A DNA stretch of 64,000 nt from Oscillospiraceae bacterium (GCA_012520505.1 JAAYOC010000017.1:1-64000), one strand, 5' to 3'. Shown: positions 35,499-44,692, numbered from the stretch's first letter. The notes: generated by a model not told the origin, from the letters alone. Made by a program: numbers and translations.

Positions 35499-38159
35499 TT
35501 ATGCTTTCCATTGAGGCACATCCTTATAAGGATTTGTCTTGCCGTTTGCACTATACCAAGCTTGTGGATATCTTGGATTTTCATTAATAACAACCTTTGA
35601 CATATCAACTTCTTCGCTCTCGCCGTCTCTGATTAAACGACCTACGACTACGAGTCTTGCGTTATCAAATTCATACGTGCAAGTTGAAAGAGTAATAAGC
35701 TTATCTTCAGGCATAATTGTTACACCTGTTGTGTAAAGCTTCCGCTGGTTAATTTGATCAATAAATCCTGCAAAAGTTTCAATACTGGCAAAATTAGGAC
35801 TAGTGTAATCAAACACATACCCACCTAAATCACCGGCAGCTGTACCGTTAGAAATAAACACAGCATACACCTTAAATTTATAGTTCTCATAAAGTGTGTT
35901 GTACTCAATAATTGGATTTTTTTTGAATCCTTCAATATCTTTATACTCTCTAAGAGCTGTAAACATTTGTGTATCACGTCTCATTGAATGACCATAAATG
36001 ACATTATTTTTATCAAGTACCTGTGCATTGTTGGTCGCACCAAGAAACATTGTGCCATAAGCACTTGAATTCTTTTTAAAATCACGTTTTAAATAAAATG
36101 AATTGTCAGCCGCTTGAACAACCGGATAATCAATACCAAGGTCCGAAATTCTAATCCAACCAACAAGGTCTTGATTTAAAGCATATAAATCAACAAACTT
36201 TGTTTGCATTCCTGAAGGAAATTGAATATCTGGATATTGAGCATGAACCGCACTCCACTCTATCTGAGAATTTTCACCAGATGTCATTATGTTAGAAAGT
36301 TCAGTTGAAATCTTTTTTTGTTGGTTTGTTCCGATAAACGAGATAAGAAAATAAATACCGCAACCAATAAGAACGAGAACAGAAACAATAAGAACTATTT
36401 TTCTAATTATTTCAAGTGCAGAATCACCCTTAACCGGGAAGATAGCTGCTAACCCTTTTTTTGTCCCTTTTCGCTCTGCTGTTGGCATCTCATTTACAGG
36501 TGCTCTTTTAACCTTTTCAGCTTTTTTAGCTTCTTTTGCCTCTTTTGCTAATCTTGCTTTTTCAGCCTTCTCTACTTTAGCCTGAGCTTTAGCCTCAATT
36601 CTTTCCGCCTTTTTAGCTTCTTTTTCCGCTTGTTTTTCAGAAATTGAAACATCATCACTTTCCGAAACGAGCCATGTCATATCCTCTATAGGGGCATCCA
36701 TCACTACCGATGAAGGAGTAATAGGTATTCCCGGTTCTTCTATAGGCTCCTCTGTCACCGGTACATATTCCTGTTCTAATGAATCTCTTTCCTTATCGAA
36801 ATTATTAAGAATCGAATTCATATATTCCCAATACTCTGGTCCCTTTTCTTCTTCAAAAACAGAGTTTGAGCTAATATCTTGAATTATATTTGCCGGTGTT
36901 TCTGTTACAACCATGTCCGGTACAACAGCTGCCGGTTTCTCGGTAATAACCATATCCGGTACAACAGCTGCCGGTTTCTCGGTAATAACCATATCTGGAA
37001 CAACAGCTGCCGGCTCCTCAGTAATAACCATATCTGGAGCAACAGCTACCGGTTTCTCTACTACCTCAAATTGTTGCATAAGTTGTTCCATAACTAGTTT
37101 AGACACATCGGACTCTGCTGAAGTCTCTGTTTCCTCTGTCTCTAGTGATGCCGTCGTCTCCACAAAATCTACTGGAACAGATTGATCAACTGTTACTGAT
37201 TTTGGTTGTTCAACTGCTACAGATTCTAATTCCGATTGCTCAACTGATGCAGATTCTGATTCTAATTGTTCGACTGATGCTGATGCAGCAGTTTCTTCTG
37301 TTTCATCTGCATCACCCATAGAAACAAACATTGCCTTCATTGAAGCCATAAAATCAACCTCAGGTGCTTCCGGCTCAGAAATTGTTTCTACCACTCCCTC
37401 TGATCGGTCGAAACTAGGAGGCGGTACTGGTTCTACTAAACTTGATGATTCGTGAAAAAGTGGTTCCGAATTGTTTTTAGCAGAAACATTACCGTTATAT
37501 ACATTGAGTGTTTTATGAGTAAATGCGTCTGTTTCGTCCTCTTGACGTGCTTTTTCTTCTACTTCAGCAATATCAAAATTAGGTGTTTGATCATTAAAAA
37601 CATTTTCATCAGGAAATTTTATTTCTTCTATTGAAGGATTCGTATCTTGCATAAACCCACCATAATTATGATTCGAAATTGTTTCTTCTTCGAAACCATA
37701 CTCCTCAAAAATTGTTTTTGGAATAACTACCTCCGGATGTGCAGATGGTGCAACTTGCGGTGCCTGCATCTGAGGTGGCTGAACCTGTGGTGGCTGCATG
37801 TAATTAGATTGTGGTTCTTCATAAATTGGTTGCTGTATTACAGATTGTGGTTCTTCATAAATTGGTTGCTGTATTACAGGCTGTGGTTCCTCATAAGTTG
37901 GTTGCTGTATTACAGGCTGTGGTTCCTCATAAACCGGTTGTTCAAACTGTACCTGTGTTTGAACCTGCTCCTGCTCCGACTGTGGTTGCACATAACCGGG
38001 TTGCAATTGATCAAAATCAGGTTGCGATGTTTGTTGAGCATAGCCTGATTGTGCCTCTTGCGATTGCTCCGGTATAGTCGGATAGTAAGGTTGCTGTGGT
38101 ATATGATTTTCTTTTGATTCTACAGGCATATTTGGGTAATAATTATTTTGATCTGACAA
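35499..38159 (-). CDS. class B sortase with a long N-terminal extension
   Basis: An 886-residue protein. Residues ~640-860 are a class B sortase with His724 (YGHSMR), Cys827 (LSTCTYEF) and Arg835 (DNARLVVVGR). The membrane helix is at ~588-612, just after EIIRK (583-587). Ordinary SrtB proteins begin with that helix; here ~585 residues precede it and should be cytoplasmic. That part is Gln/Pro-rich with four 12-residue repeats (YEEPQxVIQQPx, residues ~70-118), acidic, then four 13-residue repeats (PDMVITEKPAAVV), then a Lys/Ala-rich charged helix next to the membrane. No sortase substrate motif is seen in neighbouring proteins. Confidence 0.85.
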   Translation of the reverse strand: MSDQNNYYPNMPVESKENHIPQQPYYPTIPEQSQEAQSGYAQQTSQPDFDQLQPGYVQPQSEQEQVQTQVQFEQPVYEEPQPVIQQPTYEEPQPVIQQPIYEEPQSVIQQPIYEEPQSNYMQPPQVQPPQMQAPQVAPSAHPEVVIPKTIFEEYGFEEETISNHNYGGFMQDTNPSIEEIKFPDENVFNDQTPNFDIAEVEEKARQEDETDAFTHKTLNVYNGNVSAKNNSEPLFHESSSLVEPVPPPSFDRSEGVVETISEPEAPEVDFMASMKAMFVSMGDADETEETAASASVEQLESESASVEQSELESVAVEQPKSVTVDQSVPVDFVETTASLETEETETSAESDVSKLVMEQLMQQFEVVEKPVAVAPDMVITEEPAAVVPDMVITEKPAAVVPDMVITEKPAAVVPDMVVTETPANIIQDISSNSVFEEEKGPEYWEYMNSILNNFDKERDSLEQEYVPVTEEPIEEPGIPITPSSVVMDAPIEDMTWLVSESDDVSISEKQAEKEAKKAERIEAKAQAKVEKAEKARLAKEAKEAKKAEKVKRAPVNEMPTAERKGTKKGLAAIFPVKGDSALEIIRKIVLIVSVLVLIGCGIYFLISFIGTNQQKKISTELSNIMTSGENSQIEWSAVHAQYPDIQFPSGMQTKFVDLYALNQDLVGWIRISDLGIDYPVVQAADNSFYLKRDFKKNSSAYGTMFLGATNNAQVLDKNNVIYGHSMRRDTQMFTALREYKDIEGFKKNPIIEYNTLYENYKFKVYAVFISNGTAAGDLGGYVFDYTSPNFASIETFAGFIDQINQRKLYTTGVTIMPEDKLITLSTCTYEFDNARLVVVGRLIRDGESEEVDMSKVVINENPRYPQAWYSANGKTNPYKDVPQWKA
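36911..37066. repeat. four in-frame 39-bp repeats in the sortase gene
   Basis: Units start at 36911, 36950, 36989 and 37028. Each encodes 13 residues around DMVITEKPAAVVP. The last copies diverge at several positions. They are coding repeats, not CRISPR. Confidence 0.85.
37807..37950. repeat. four in-frame 36-bp repeats in the sortase gene
   Basis: Units start at 37807, 37843, 37879 and 37915. Each encodes 12 residues around YEEPQxVIQQPx. The first two are almost identical, suggesting recent duplication. Confidence 0.85.
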
Positions 38160-38171
38160 GTGAATTCCTCC

Positions 38172-39512
38172 TTACTTGTTTGCAGTAGTGTCATTTTGTT
38201 GATTTATAGCATATGAGTTCACATATTTTGTAACAAAATTAAAACCTGAATTGTCCTCTGTTTCACTACTTCTTGTACTCTTAAGCAAAATTATCATACT
38301 TACAAGGAGTAACACACAACAGATAACAACAAATCCTTTTCGTATAATCTCGAAAATGCCATCAGCCTGAGTTGGAACAAACTGTTCCACAATTTTAGGA
38401 AGAATTTTAAACTCGGCACTTACTGGTTTTGCTCCATCATCTAAATCTCTTTTATCAGTTGTTTCTTCAACCAACACTGACATTTCAAAATATTCAGCCT
38501 TCTTTTTCTTTAATGTCTCTTTCCGTTCTTTTTCTTTTTTTGGTTCTTCCTCTAGTTCTTTTTTTGACTTTGGCTTTTTCTCTTCCGGTATTTCAGATTC
38601 AACCGTAGCATCAACTTCTAGACTGTAAATCAATATATTTTCATTATCCGTCTTTTCTACTTTTCCACGAGGTTTTCTCTTTGATTTACCTTTACCTTTT
38701 GGCTTTTTAGAAGTTGTTTTTGATTCTTTTTTAGGTTTATCTTTTTCTTCTTTAACTTCTTCACCTTTCAAACCTTTAAGCTGCTTATCTATATCTAAAA
38801 AAGCGCTTTCCAGCAATTTCTGCTTATCCTTTGGAGTTTCTAAATAACCTTTAGAACGTTCAATCTGTTTTTCTTCGGTCTTTTTTAATTCCTTCTTATT
38901 TTTATCTTTTTCTTCTTTTGTTTTTTTCTTAGACTCTTCAGTCTTTTTCTTAGTCGTTGTTTTTTTCTTAGACTCATCAGTCTTTTTCTTAGTCGTTGTT
39001 TTCTTTTTAGAAGCCTCTTCTTTTACTTCAGTGGCCTTTTCCTTAACTGTTGTCTTTTTTTCAGCTTCCTTTTCATCTTTATCTTTTTCTTCTACTTTTT
39101 CCGTTTTCTTAGAAGTTGTTTTCTTTTTGGAAGTTTCTTTTTTAGTTTCAGTTTTCTTTTCTTTCGGTTTCTCTTCTTTTTTCGCCTTTTTCGATTCTTC
39201 TTTTTTCTTTGAATCTTCAACCTTTTCCGTTACACTTTCTGCCTTTTTTGAATCTTCAATCTTCTTTTTTGAAGCAGCTTTCTTTTTAGAAGCCTCTTCT
39301 TTTACTTCAGTAGTCTTTTTATTTGAAACTGATTCTTTTTTCGACTTTTCTTTTTTAGAAGCTTCATCAACTGTGTTAATTTCTTTTTTAGAAACTTCCT
39401 CCTCTTTAGAAGTTTCCGTCGCTTGAGCAATTATCTCTTCAAGTGATGTCTGGCCCTCTAAAATATTTTTCTCCTGTTTAGTTTTTTTCTTTGAATTCTT
39501 CTTTTGTGCCAC
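38172..39512 (-). CDS. Lys-rich low-complexity protein with C-terminal membrane helix
   Basis: A 446-residue protein dominated by Lys, Glu, Ser and Thr. Residues ~50-215 are repeats such as EASKKKTTTKKKTDESKKKT, and a basic patch KKPKGKGKSKRKPRGK (~275-290) recalls histone H1-like tails. Residues ~340-385 look more ordered. EIIRK at 388-392 starts a membrane helix (VVICCVLLLVSMIILL), with ~30 residues after it. The same EIIRK-plus-helix occurs in the next gene, the sortase. The large charged part should be cytoplasmic if orientation matches the sortase. It begins 6 bases after the pncC-like gene. Nucleic-acid or cell-pole tethering is speculation. Confidence 0.75.
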   Translation of the reverse strand: MAQKKNSKKKTKQEKNILEGQTSLEEIIAQATETSKEEEVSKKEINTVDEASKKEKSKKESVSNKKTTEVKEEASKKKAASKKKIEDSKKAESVTEKVEDSKKKEESKKAKKEEKPKEKKTETKKETSKKKTTSKKTEKVEEKDKDEKEAEKKTTVKEKATEVKEEASKKKTTTKKKTDESKKKTTTKKKTEESKKKTKEEKDKNKKELKKTEEKQIERSKGYLETPKDKQKLLESAFLDIDKQLKGLKGEEVKEEKDKPKKESKTTSKKPKGKGKSKRKPRGKVEKTDNENILIYSLEVDATVESEIPEEKKPKSKKELEEEPKKEKERKETLKKKKAEYFEMSVLVEETTDKRDLDDGAKPVSAEFKILPKIVEQFVPTQADGIFEIIRKGFVVICCVLLLVSMIILLKSTRSSETEDNSGFNFVTKYVNSYAINQQNDTTANK

Positions 39513-39518
39513 GAATCA

Positions 39519-39995
39519 TCACCTTCCTATCAAATATTCTTTGAGCATTTCAAGTGCGGTTTTTAAAGCTATTTCTCTATTATATTCCCGCTCTCCTTGA
39601 GTTTTTGTATTTATTTCGGTTACTTTTACATTTTCTGCATCAACTAAAGCTATATAAATTTCTCCTTCAGGATGACCGTTTAAATCTCCCGGACCGGCAA
39701 CACCCGTAACTCCGATTCCTATATCGGCATTGCCATTTTTTCTTGCTCCCTGTGCCATCTCAATTGCAGTATTTTTCGAAGTCGCTGTAAATTCATCTAT
39801 GGTTTCTTTCTTTACACCGAGGTATTTAATTTTAACATCGTTTGAATATGACACTATACCGTATTCAAAAAAATCAGAAGAACCTGCAATATCTGTAAGT
39901 GTTTTTGCAATAAGCCCTCCCGTACACGATTCAGCAAGCGCAACTTTTTTCCCTTGACTTCTCAAAAGTTCTGCAACTTCTTCGACCATTCCCAT
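39519..39995 (-). CDS. CinA C-terminal-domain protein (nicotinamide-nucleotide amidase, PncC-type)
   Basis: A 158-residue single-domain protein, the length of a stand-alone PncC. AESCTGGLIAKTLTDIAGSSDFF (residues ~21-43) and IGVTGVAGPGDLNGHPEGEIYIAL are the intact catalytic motifs. It deamidates NMN in pyridine-nucleotide recycling, by family knowledge. It lies 40 bases after thiI. A degenerate relative is the last gene of the same run. Confidence 0.93.
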   Translation of the reverse strand: MGMVEEVAELLRSQGKKVALAESCTGGLIAKTLTDIAGSSDFFEYGIVSYSNDVKIKYLGVKKETIDEFTATSKNTAIEMAQGARKNGNADIGIGVTGVAGPGDLNGHPEGEIYIALVDAENVKVTEINTKTQGEREYNREIALKTALEMLKEYLIGR

Positions 39996-40035
39996 AATTT
40001 AACCTCTTTGTGCAATTCAAATCCTTCTACATAAA

Positions 40036-41223
40036 TCAATTTTCTCTAACAGACGCATCTATAATTACAAATTTTGTGTTTTTAACTGCTATCCCTATAA
40101 GCTCATCTATGTTAAGTGCTTTTTCAGCTTCTGCCACTTCATCTAAAGTTGGACGAAGCTTTGGATGTTTTGGTACAAATATCGTACAACAATCCTCATA
40201 TGGTTGTATTGATATATCAAATGTATCAATCTTCCTTGAAATAGCGACTATTTCATTTTTATCCATCCCTATAAGTGGCCTAAATATTGGAATATTTGCA
40301 ACAATATCTGTACAAGCGATTGATGGTAATGTCTGACTAGCTACTTGTCCTAAACTTTCGCCGGTAATAATTGCAGAACACCCCTGTTTTTTTGCAATTT
40401 TTTCTGTTGTGCGCATCATCATTCTTCGCATAATGATTGTAACTAATTCTTCAGGACAATCATCCTTAATGCGCTCTTGAATTTCAGTAAACGGAACTAT
40501 AAATGTATTTATTTTTCCACTATATTCCGAAACCTTTGAAAGTAAATCAAGTACTTTTTGTTCAGCCCGAGCACTTGTATATGGCGGCGACGCAAAATGT
40601 ACTGCATCAAGTACAAGTCCTCGCTTCGCCATAGTCCAAGCTGCTACAGGGCTGTCTATTCCACCGGAAATCATAATTACTGCACGTCCTGATGTGCCTA
40701 CCGGCATACCACCCGCTCCCTTTATTTGATTTCCGTGGATAAAAGCATAATTATCTCTAACTTCGACAGTTACTACAATATCTGGATTGTGTACGTCCAC
40801 TTTTAAATGATGATTTTTTGAAAGAATATATCCGCCAAGCTCATTACAAATTTCAGGTGATTTTAACGGGAATTTTTTATCCGAACGCTTCGCTTCTACC
40901 TTGAAAGTTTTAAAAGAAACTAAAGTGTCCTCCAAATATTTTACAGCTGTCTTTTTAATTGTTTCTATTTCTTTTTCACAAGCTGCGGCGATTGAGAAAC
41001 CTGCAATACCAAAAACTTTTGAAATAACTTCTTTTACGGCTTCCATATCCGGATTTTTAGATATGGGTTCTATCACCATTGTCGATTGAGACCTTGTTAT
41101 TGAAAAATCCATTATATTACTAAGTCTTCTTTTTAAATTTTTCACAAGAATGTCTTCAAAAGTACTTCTATTAAGACCCTTAAGTGCTAGCTCACCATAC
41201 TTGATAAGTATTATCTCCTTCAT
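40036..41223 (-). CDS. thiI: tRNA 4-thiouridine synthetase ThiI
   Basis: A 395-residue protein. An N-terminal ferredoxin-like/THUMP region (residues ~1-165) precedes a PP-loop ATPase (VMISGGIDSPVAAWTMAKRG). The C-terminal rhodanese domain of enterobacterial ThiI is absent, as in most Gram-positives, where a dedicated NifS-type desulfurase supplies sulfur. That desulfurase is encoded immediately upstream with a one-base overlap. Confidence 0.96.
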   Translation of the reverse strand: MKEIILIKYGELALKGLNRSTFEDILVKNLKRRLSNIMDFSITRSQSTMVIEPISKNPDMEAVKEVISKVFGIAGFSIAAACEKEIETIKKTAVKYLEDTLVSFKTFKVEAKRSDKKFPLKSPEICNELGGYILSKNHHLKVDVHNPDIVVTVEVRDNYAFIHGNQIKGAGGMPVGTSGRAVIMISGGIDSPVAAWTMAKRGLVLDAVHFASPPYTSARAEQKVLDLLSKVSEYSGKINTFIVPFTEIQERIKDDCPEELVTIIMRRMMMRTTEKIAKKQGCSAIITGESLGQVASQTLPSIACTDIVANIPIFRPLIGMDKNEIVAISRKIDTFDISIQPYEDCCTIFVPKHPKLRPTLDEVAEAEKALNIDELIGIAVKNTKFVIIDASVREN

Positions 41224-42365
41224 TAAAGTTTAACCTTTCTAAGAGTATTGTTTGCTTGTTTAATCATCTTTGCAAGGTAAAGTACTTCTTTCTCTGTATT
41301 GAAACGAGAAAAGCTAATTCTAATTGCAGAATCTATTCTTTCATTACTTAGTCCCATTTCTGTTAAAATGACACTTCTTTGACCCCTTGAACAAGCGGAC
41401 CCTGTTGAAACATATACGCCATGTTCAGATAAATAATTTTTAAGAACTTCAGAAGGAAGTCCTATCAACGAAATATTTAAGATATAAGGAATTGATTCTT
41501 TTCCAGAGTTTTCTACCAAATTATCCAAATCTTTTAATTCTGCCAAAAGCTTCTTTTTAAGCAGTTTTACTTTTTCATAATTTTGCTTTATTTCGTCCTC
41601 TTTGATTTCATCGACAGCAGCACTAAAGCCTGCAATCCCCGGCACACCCTGTGTTCCGGATCTTATATTTCCCTCATGTCCTCCACCAAGCACATACGGA
41701 ACAAGCCTTGTACCTTTCTTTACATAAAGGGCTCCGACACCTTTTGGTCCGTGAACTTTATGTGCACTTACACTTATAAGATCTGCTCCAAGCAAACTAG
41801 GTTTTACTTTAATCTTTCCAAATGCCTGTACTGCATCAACATGAAGCATAGCTGGAGCATTTGCACTCTTAATTGCTTTTGCTGCGGCCTTTATTGGCTG
41901 AACACTTCCAACCTCACTATTTACATATGCAAGGCTAACAAGAATAGTATCCTTCGTGATAGCAGGAAAAAGATCTTCCTCTTTTACAGCACCATATTCA
42001 TCAACCGGAAGTTTTACTACATCATATCCTTGCTCTGAAAGTCTATCAATACACTTTGAAACTGATGGATGTTCAATTGAAGTTGTAACTATTCTTTTCC
42101 CTTTTCGCTTTAAAGCTTCTACAGCACCAAAGATTGCAATATTATTACTTTCAGTACCACCAGATGTAAAAAATATTTCATCTTCCCTACAATAAAGTGC
42201 TTTTGCAAGAGATTTTCTTGAGCTTTCCAAAAGATTCGCCGCATCATCTCCGATTTTATGTGACGAAGAAGGATTTCCATAATTTTCCGTCAATGCTTTT
42301 ACCATTGCTTTCACTACTGAATTTAGTGGTTTTGTTGTTGCACTATTGTCAAAATAACACTGCAA
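41223..42365 (-). CDS. cysteine desulfurase (NifS/IscS type)
   Basis: A 380-residue PLP enzyme. YFDNSATTKP is at the N terminus, the PLP lysine is in VSAHKVHGPKG and the sulfur-carrying cysteine is in STGSACSRGQ. The start is TTG at 42363-42365 with GGAGGG 7 bases upstream. The longer frame to 42380 would start inside that ribosome site. It is the first gene of the run with thiI, consistent with sulfur supply for tRNA thiolation. It could also serve Fe-S assembly, since sufC/sufB here lack their own desulfurase. Confidence 0.95.
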   Translation of the reverse strand: MQCYFDNSATTKPLNSVVKAMVKALTENYGNPSSSHKIGDDAANLLESSRKSLAKALYCREDEIFFTSGGTESNNIAIFGAVEALKRKGKRIVTTSIEHPSVSKCIDRLSEQGYDVVKLPVDEYGAVKEEDLFPAITKDTILVSLAYVNSEVGSVQPIKAAAKAIKSANAPAMLHVDAVQAFGKIKVKPSLLGADLISVSAHKVHGPKGVGALYVKKGTRLVPYVLGGGHEGNIRSGTQGVPGIAGFSAAVDEIKEDEIKQNYEKVKLLKKKLLAELKDLDNLVENSGKESIPYILNISLIGLPSEVLKNYLSEHGVYVSTGSACSRGQRSVILTEMGLSNERIDSAIRISFSRFNTEKEVLYLAKMIKQANNTLRKVKL

Positions 42366-42468
42366 AACTGTTCCCTCCAATTGACATAACTTCCCATTTT
42401 ACGCAATAATACGTATACACTATAACATTATATATCAAATAATATAAGGGTGCAATGATTTTAAGATG

Positions 42469-42500
42469 AAAAAACAGGAGCTGTCTTTCGACAACTCCTG
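42469..42500 (-). terminator. rho-independent terminator after rnfA
   Basis: CAGGAG-TGTC/GACA-CTCCTG stem of 11 bp (one G-U on the minus strand) closed by a GAAA tetraloop, followed on the minus strand by six T. It ends the rpe-rnfDEA unit. Confidence 0.9.
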
Positions 42501-42512
42501 TATACTTTTTCC

Positions 42513-43127
42513 TTAGAAAAATAATGCTTTTCCGGTAAAACCGGTAAATGCAATAGATAAAATTGCAATATACATAAAGAGTGCTGGAATTCCTTTAAAA
42601 CTTTCCGGAATTTCAGGATTTGCTTCTATTTTTTTCATTCCAAAATGAATAAAAACTGTTGCTAATATAAACGCAATGCCTGCACCAAAACCTTGGGCAA
42701 TAGATTCACCTACCGTACAAGCTGCTTTTTCATTGATAAAAGGCACTACAAATACTAACGTATTAAATGCTGCAACGGCGGTTTGTCTAAAAAATATTTC
42801 CTTTTCTTCCTCAGTCCAAGAAGACCCTTTAAGAGCTGTTCTTAAAACTGCAATTGTAATTAGAAAAATTTCTATAAGAACAATTGCATAAACAACAAGT
42901 GACACTGTAATTGATGCAGCTTTAAGTGCTGGAATAAATAACAAAATTCGACAAATAAACGATGTAATAGTTGAGAAAAAAACAATTGTTATCGAAAAAA
43001 GCATAAGTTGTCTTGGTCTTGCTGCACTTCGAATAGATTCACTAATACCGTAACCGCCGGTAAAAACGAGGTTTTGGGCGAACACAACATACATAAATGC
43101 TGCAAAAAATGCTGAAATAATGCTCAT
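42513..43127 (-). CDS. rnfA: RnfA-like membrane protein, cluster cysteines replaced
   Basis: A 204-residue protein with six helices and the RnfA/NqrE layout; the C-terminal FTGFTGKAL matches the family FMGFSGL ending. Aligned by eye with ordinary RnfA, the cysteine of LGLCP is Ser29 (YGISE), and the cysteine of TNCAVL is Thr (FNTLVF). Both ligands this subunit gives to the membrane [2Fe-2S] cluster are therefore missing. It overlaps rnfE by 4 bases. Electron transfer by the usual route seems unlikely. Confidence 0.8.
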   Translation of the reverse strand: MSIISAFFAAFMYVVFAQNLVFTGGYGISESIRSAARPRQLMLFSITIVFFSTITSFICRILLFIPALKAASITVSLVVYAIVLIEIFLITIAVLRTALKGSSWTEEEKEIFFRQTAVAAFNTLVFVVPFINEKAACTVGESIAQGFGAGIAFILATVFIHFGMKKIEANPEIPESFKGIPALFMYIAILSIAFTGFTGKALFF

Positions 43128-44692
43128 TTTTCATCACCCTCCCTTTCTATTGGAAGTTCATTGAGAATGTCGTCAAGTGATTTTGACATGAGCTCCTCCA
43201 GTTCCTTCGATTTACGAACAAAAGTTGCATTTTTTCCCGAAGAAACCTTTTGTTTTCTCGCTTTTTCTACTTCACTTATAGTTTCTTCAATTTCTTTTGT
43301 TTCTTTAGGCTCTTTTATTTCTTCAGCTTCTTTTATTTTTATTTTATTCGCATCTTCTAATATTTCCCTTATAGTTTCTTCAACTTCATCTACAGGCTCT
43401 TTTATTTTTTCCTTTTTTTCAGTTTTTCTTACTTCTTCTTTTTTAGTTTCTTTTTCTTTTACTTCTTTCTTAGTTTCTTCAGTTTCTTCCCTTGCAATCT
43501 CTTTTACTTTTTCAACCGCTTTTTTAACTAAATCCTCTGCCGATTGTTCATAGGACTCTTCAACCTGTGGCCCAAGCTCTAATTCTAATTGTGGTTTTTC
43601 CCCTTCCTCAGGCCTTAACAATGACCGTCTTTTAAGCTTTTGTGGCTCCTCGCCTTTTATCTTCTTTGCTTGATTTCTCTTTATTCTCTGTCTTTGCTCT
43701 GGCTTAGCTTTACTTGCTGCCGCAGCCGCCGCAAAAGCTTCTGCCTCTGCTTTCGCCTTGCCTTCAGCTGAAAGATCAAGAGTTATAAATTCAAGCCTGT
43801 CTGTTCTATGAGTGACTTTTGTGCCACCTTTAATTTCTGCGCTCTTACTAATTTGTGTCTTAGATTTTGTGCCATCTTGCATTTCAGGCTTCTTGGTAAT
43901 TTGATCTTCTAATTTATCAATAATTGATTTTGATTTAAATATTGTTTCTTCCGGTACATCTTTTAATATTTCATCTGTCGATGCAGGTGTAAAAAGAACA
44001 GCTACATCTTCTTTTTCAACTGGAATCTCTTTAAGAGTTTTACGTTGTTTTTTAATTGCTGCACTTGAATTTACTGCTAATTCATCTGCAAATTCAGGAT
44101 CAAGCTTTCTAAAATAAGTACGAAGTGCAGCAGCTAGATATGCTAAAACAACAAATCCGCCCATTGGCATAAGAAAGCCTACTATTGGAGTAAAGTGTTT
44201 TATATTGTATCCCCAAATACTACCGTTTCCGAGTAATTCTCTTATAAATCCTACAACTAGTAAAACCAGCGAATACCCTATTCCTACACAAATTGAATTT
44301 ATAACAGCTTCAAATAAACCAACATTTATTCCTTCTCGTTCACATTGCCTTACAATAACGGGATTCACTGCAAGAAGTGGAAGATAAATCCCAAATACAA
44401 GCATAATTTCCGGAGCGATTTTATCTATTATAACCATGCTTACACATACAACAATCATTCCAACAAATGCGTAAAAACTCATCCTAAACCATGTTGGCAT
44501 TTTTTTGAAAACTAAAACTGTTAGTGTTTGTGCAATAACAAGTGTCACAATTGTGATAATTGACATTACTATTGCCACCTTTAAAGTTGTACAAATAGCA
44601 ACAATTGGACAAAGACCAATCATTCCTATAAGTACAGGGTTTTTAAGGAGGACTTCCTGGAAAAAATAGCTCTTATTCAGTAACGATTTCAT
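43124..44692 (-). CDS. rnfE: RnfE-like membrane protein with ~300-residue charged tail
   Basis: A 522-residue protein; residues 1-~215 are the RnfE/NqrD core (NPVLIGMIGLCPIVAICTTL, YLPLLAVNP, FIRELLGNGSIWG). Cys28 in GLCP is kept, but the second cluster cysteine, in the family VNC, is Pro111 (VNPVIV). Residues ~220-522 are a tail absent from ordinary RnfE (~200 residues). It has an Ala/Lys-rich stretch and then Glu/Lys-rich coiled-coil-like sequence (KEKETKKEEVRKTEKKEK). The tail resembles the Lys-rich protein at 38.2-39.5 kb in composition. Confidence 0.82.
   Translation of the reverse strand: MKSLLNKSYFFQEVLLKNPVLIGMIGLCPIVAICTTLKVAIVMSIITIVTLVIAQTLTVLVFKKMPTWFRMSFYAFVGMIVVCVSMVIIDKIAPEIMLVFGIYLPLLAVNPVIVRQCEREGINVGLFEAVINSICVGIGYSLVLLVVGFIRELLGNGSIWGYNIKHFTPIVGFLMPMGGFVVLAYLAAALRTYFRKLDPEFADELAVNSSAAIKKQRKTLKEIPVEKEDVAVLFTPASTDEILKDVPEETIFKSKSIIDKLEDQITKKPEMQDGTKSKTQISKSAEIKGGTKVTHRTDRLEFITLDLSAEGKAKAEAEAFAAAAAASKAKPEQRQRIKRNQAKKIKGEEPQKLKRRSLLRPEEGEKPQLELELGPQVEESYEQSAEDLVKKAVEKVKEIAREETEETKKEVKEKETKKEEVRKTEKKEKIKEPVDEVEETIREILEDANKIKIKEAEEIKEPKETKEIEETISEVEKARKQKVSSGKNATFVRKSKELEELMSKSLDDILNELPIEREGDEK

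Noticed and set aside
36911-37950. Regular 39- and 36-base repeats suggesting a CRISPR array
   Set aside because: There are no unique spacers, the units are contiguous, and the periods are multiples of three in frame with the sortase gene.
37647-39426. Long plus-strand open frames opposite the sortase and Lys-rich genes
   Set aside because: They are antisense shadows of repeats and of Lys/Glu codons, without start signals; the minus-strand frames have ribosome sites and domains.
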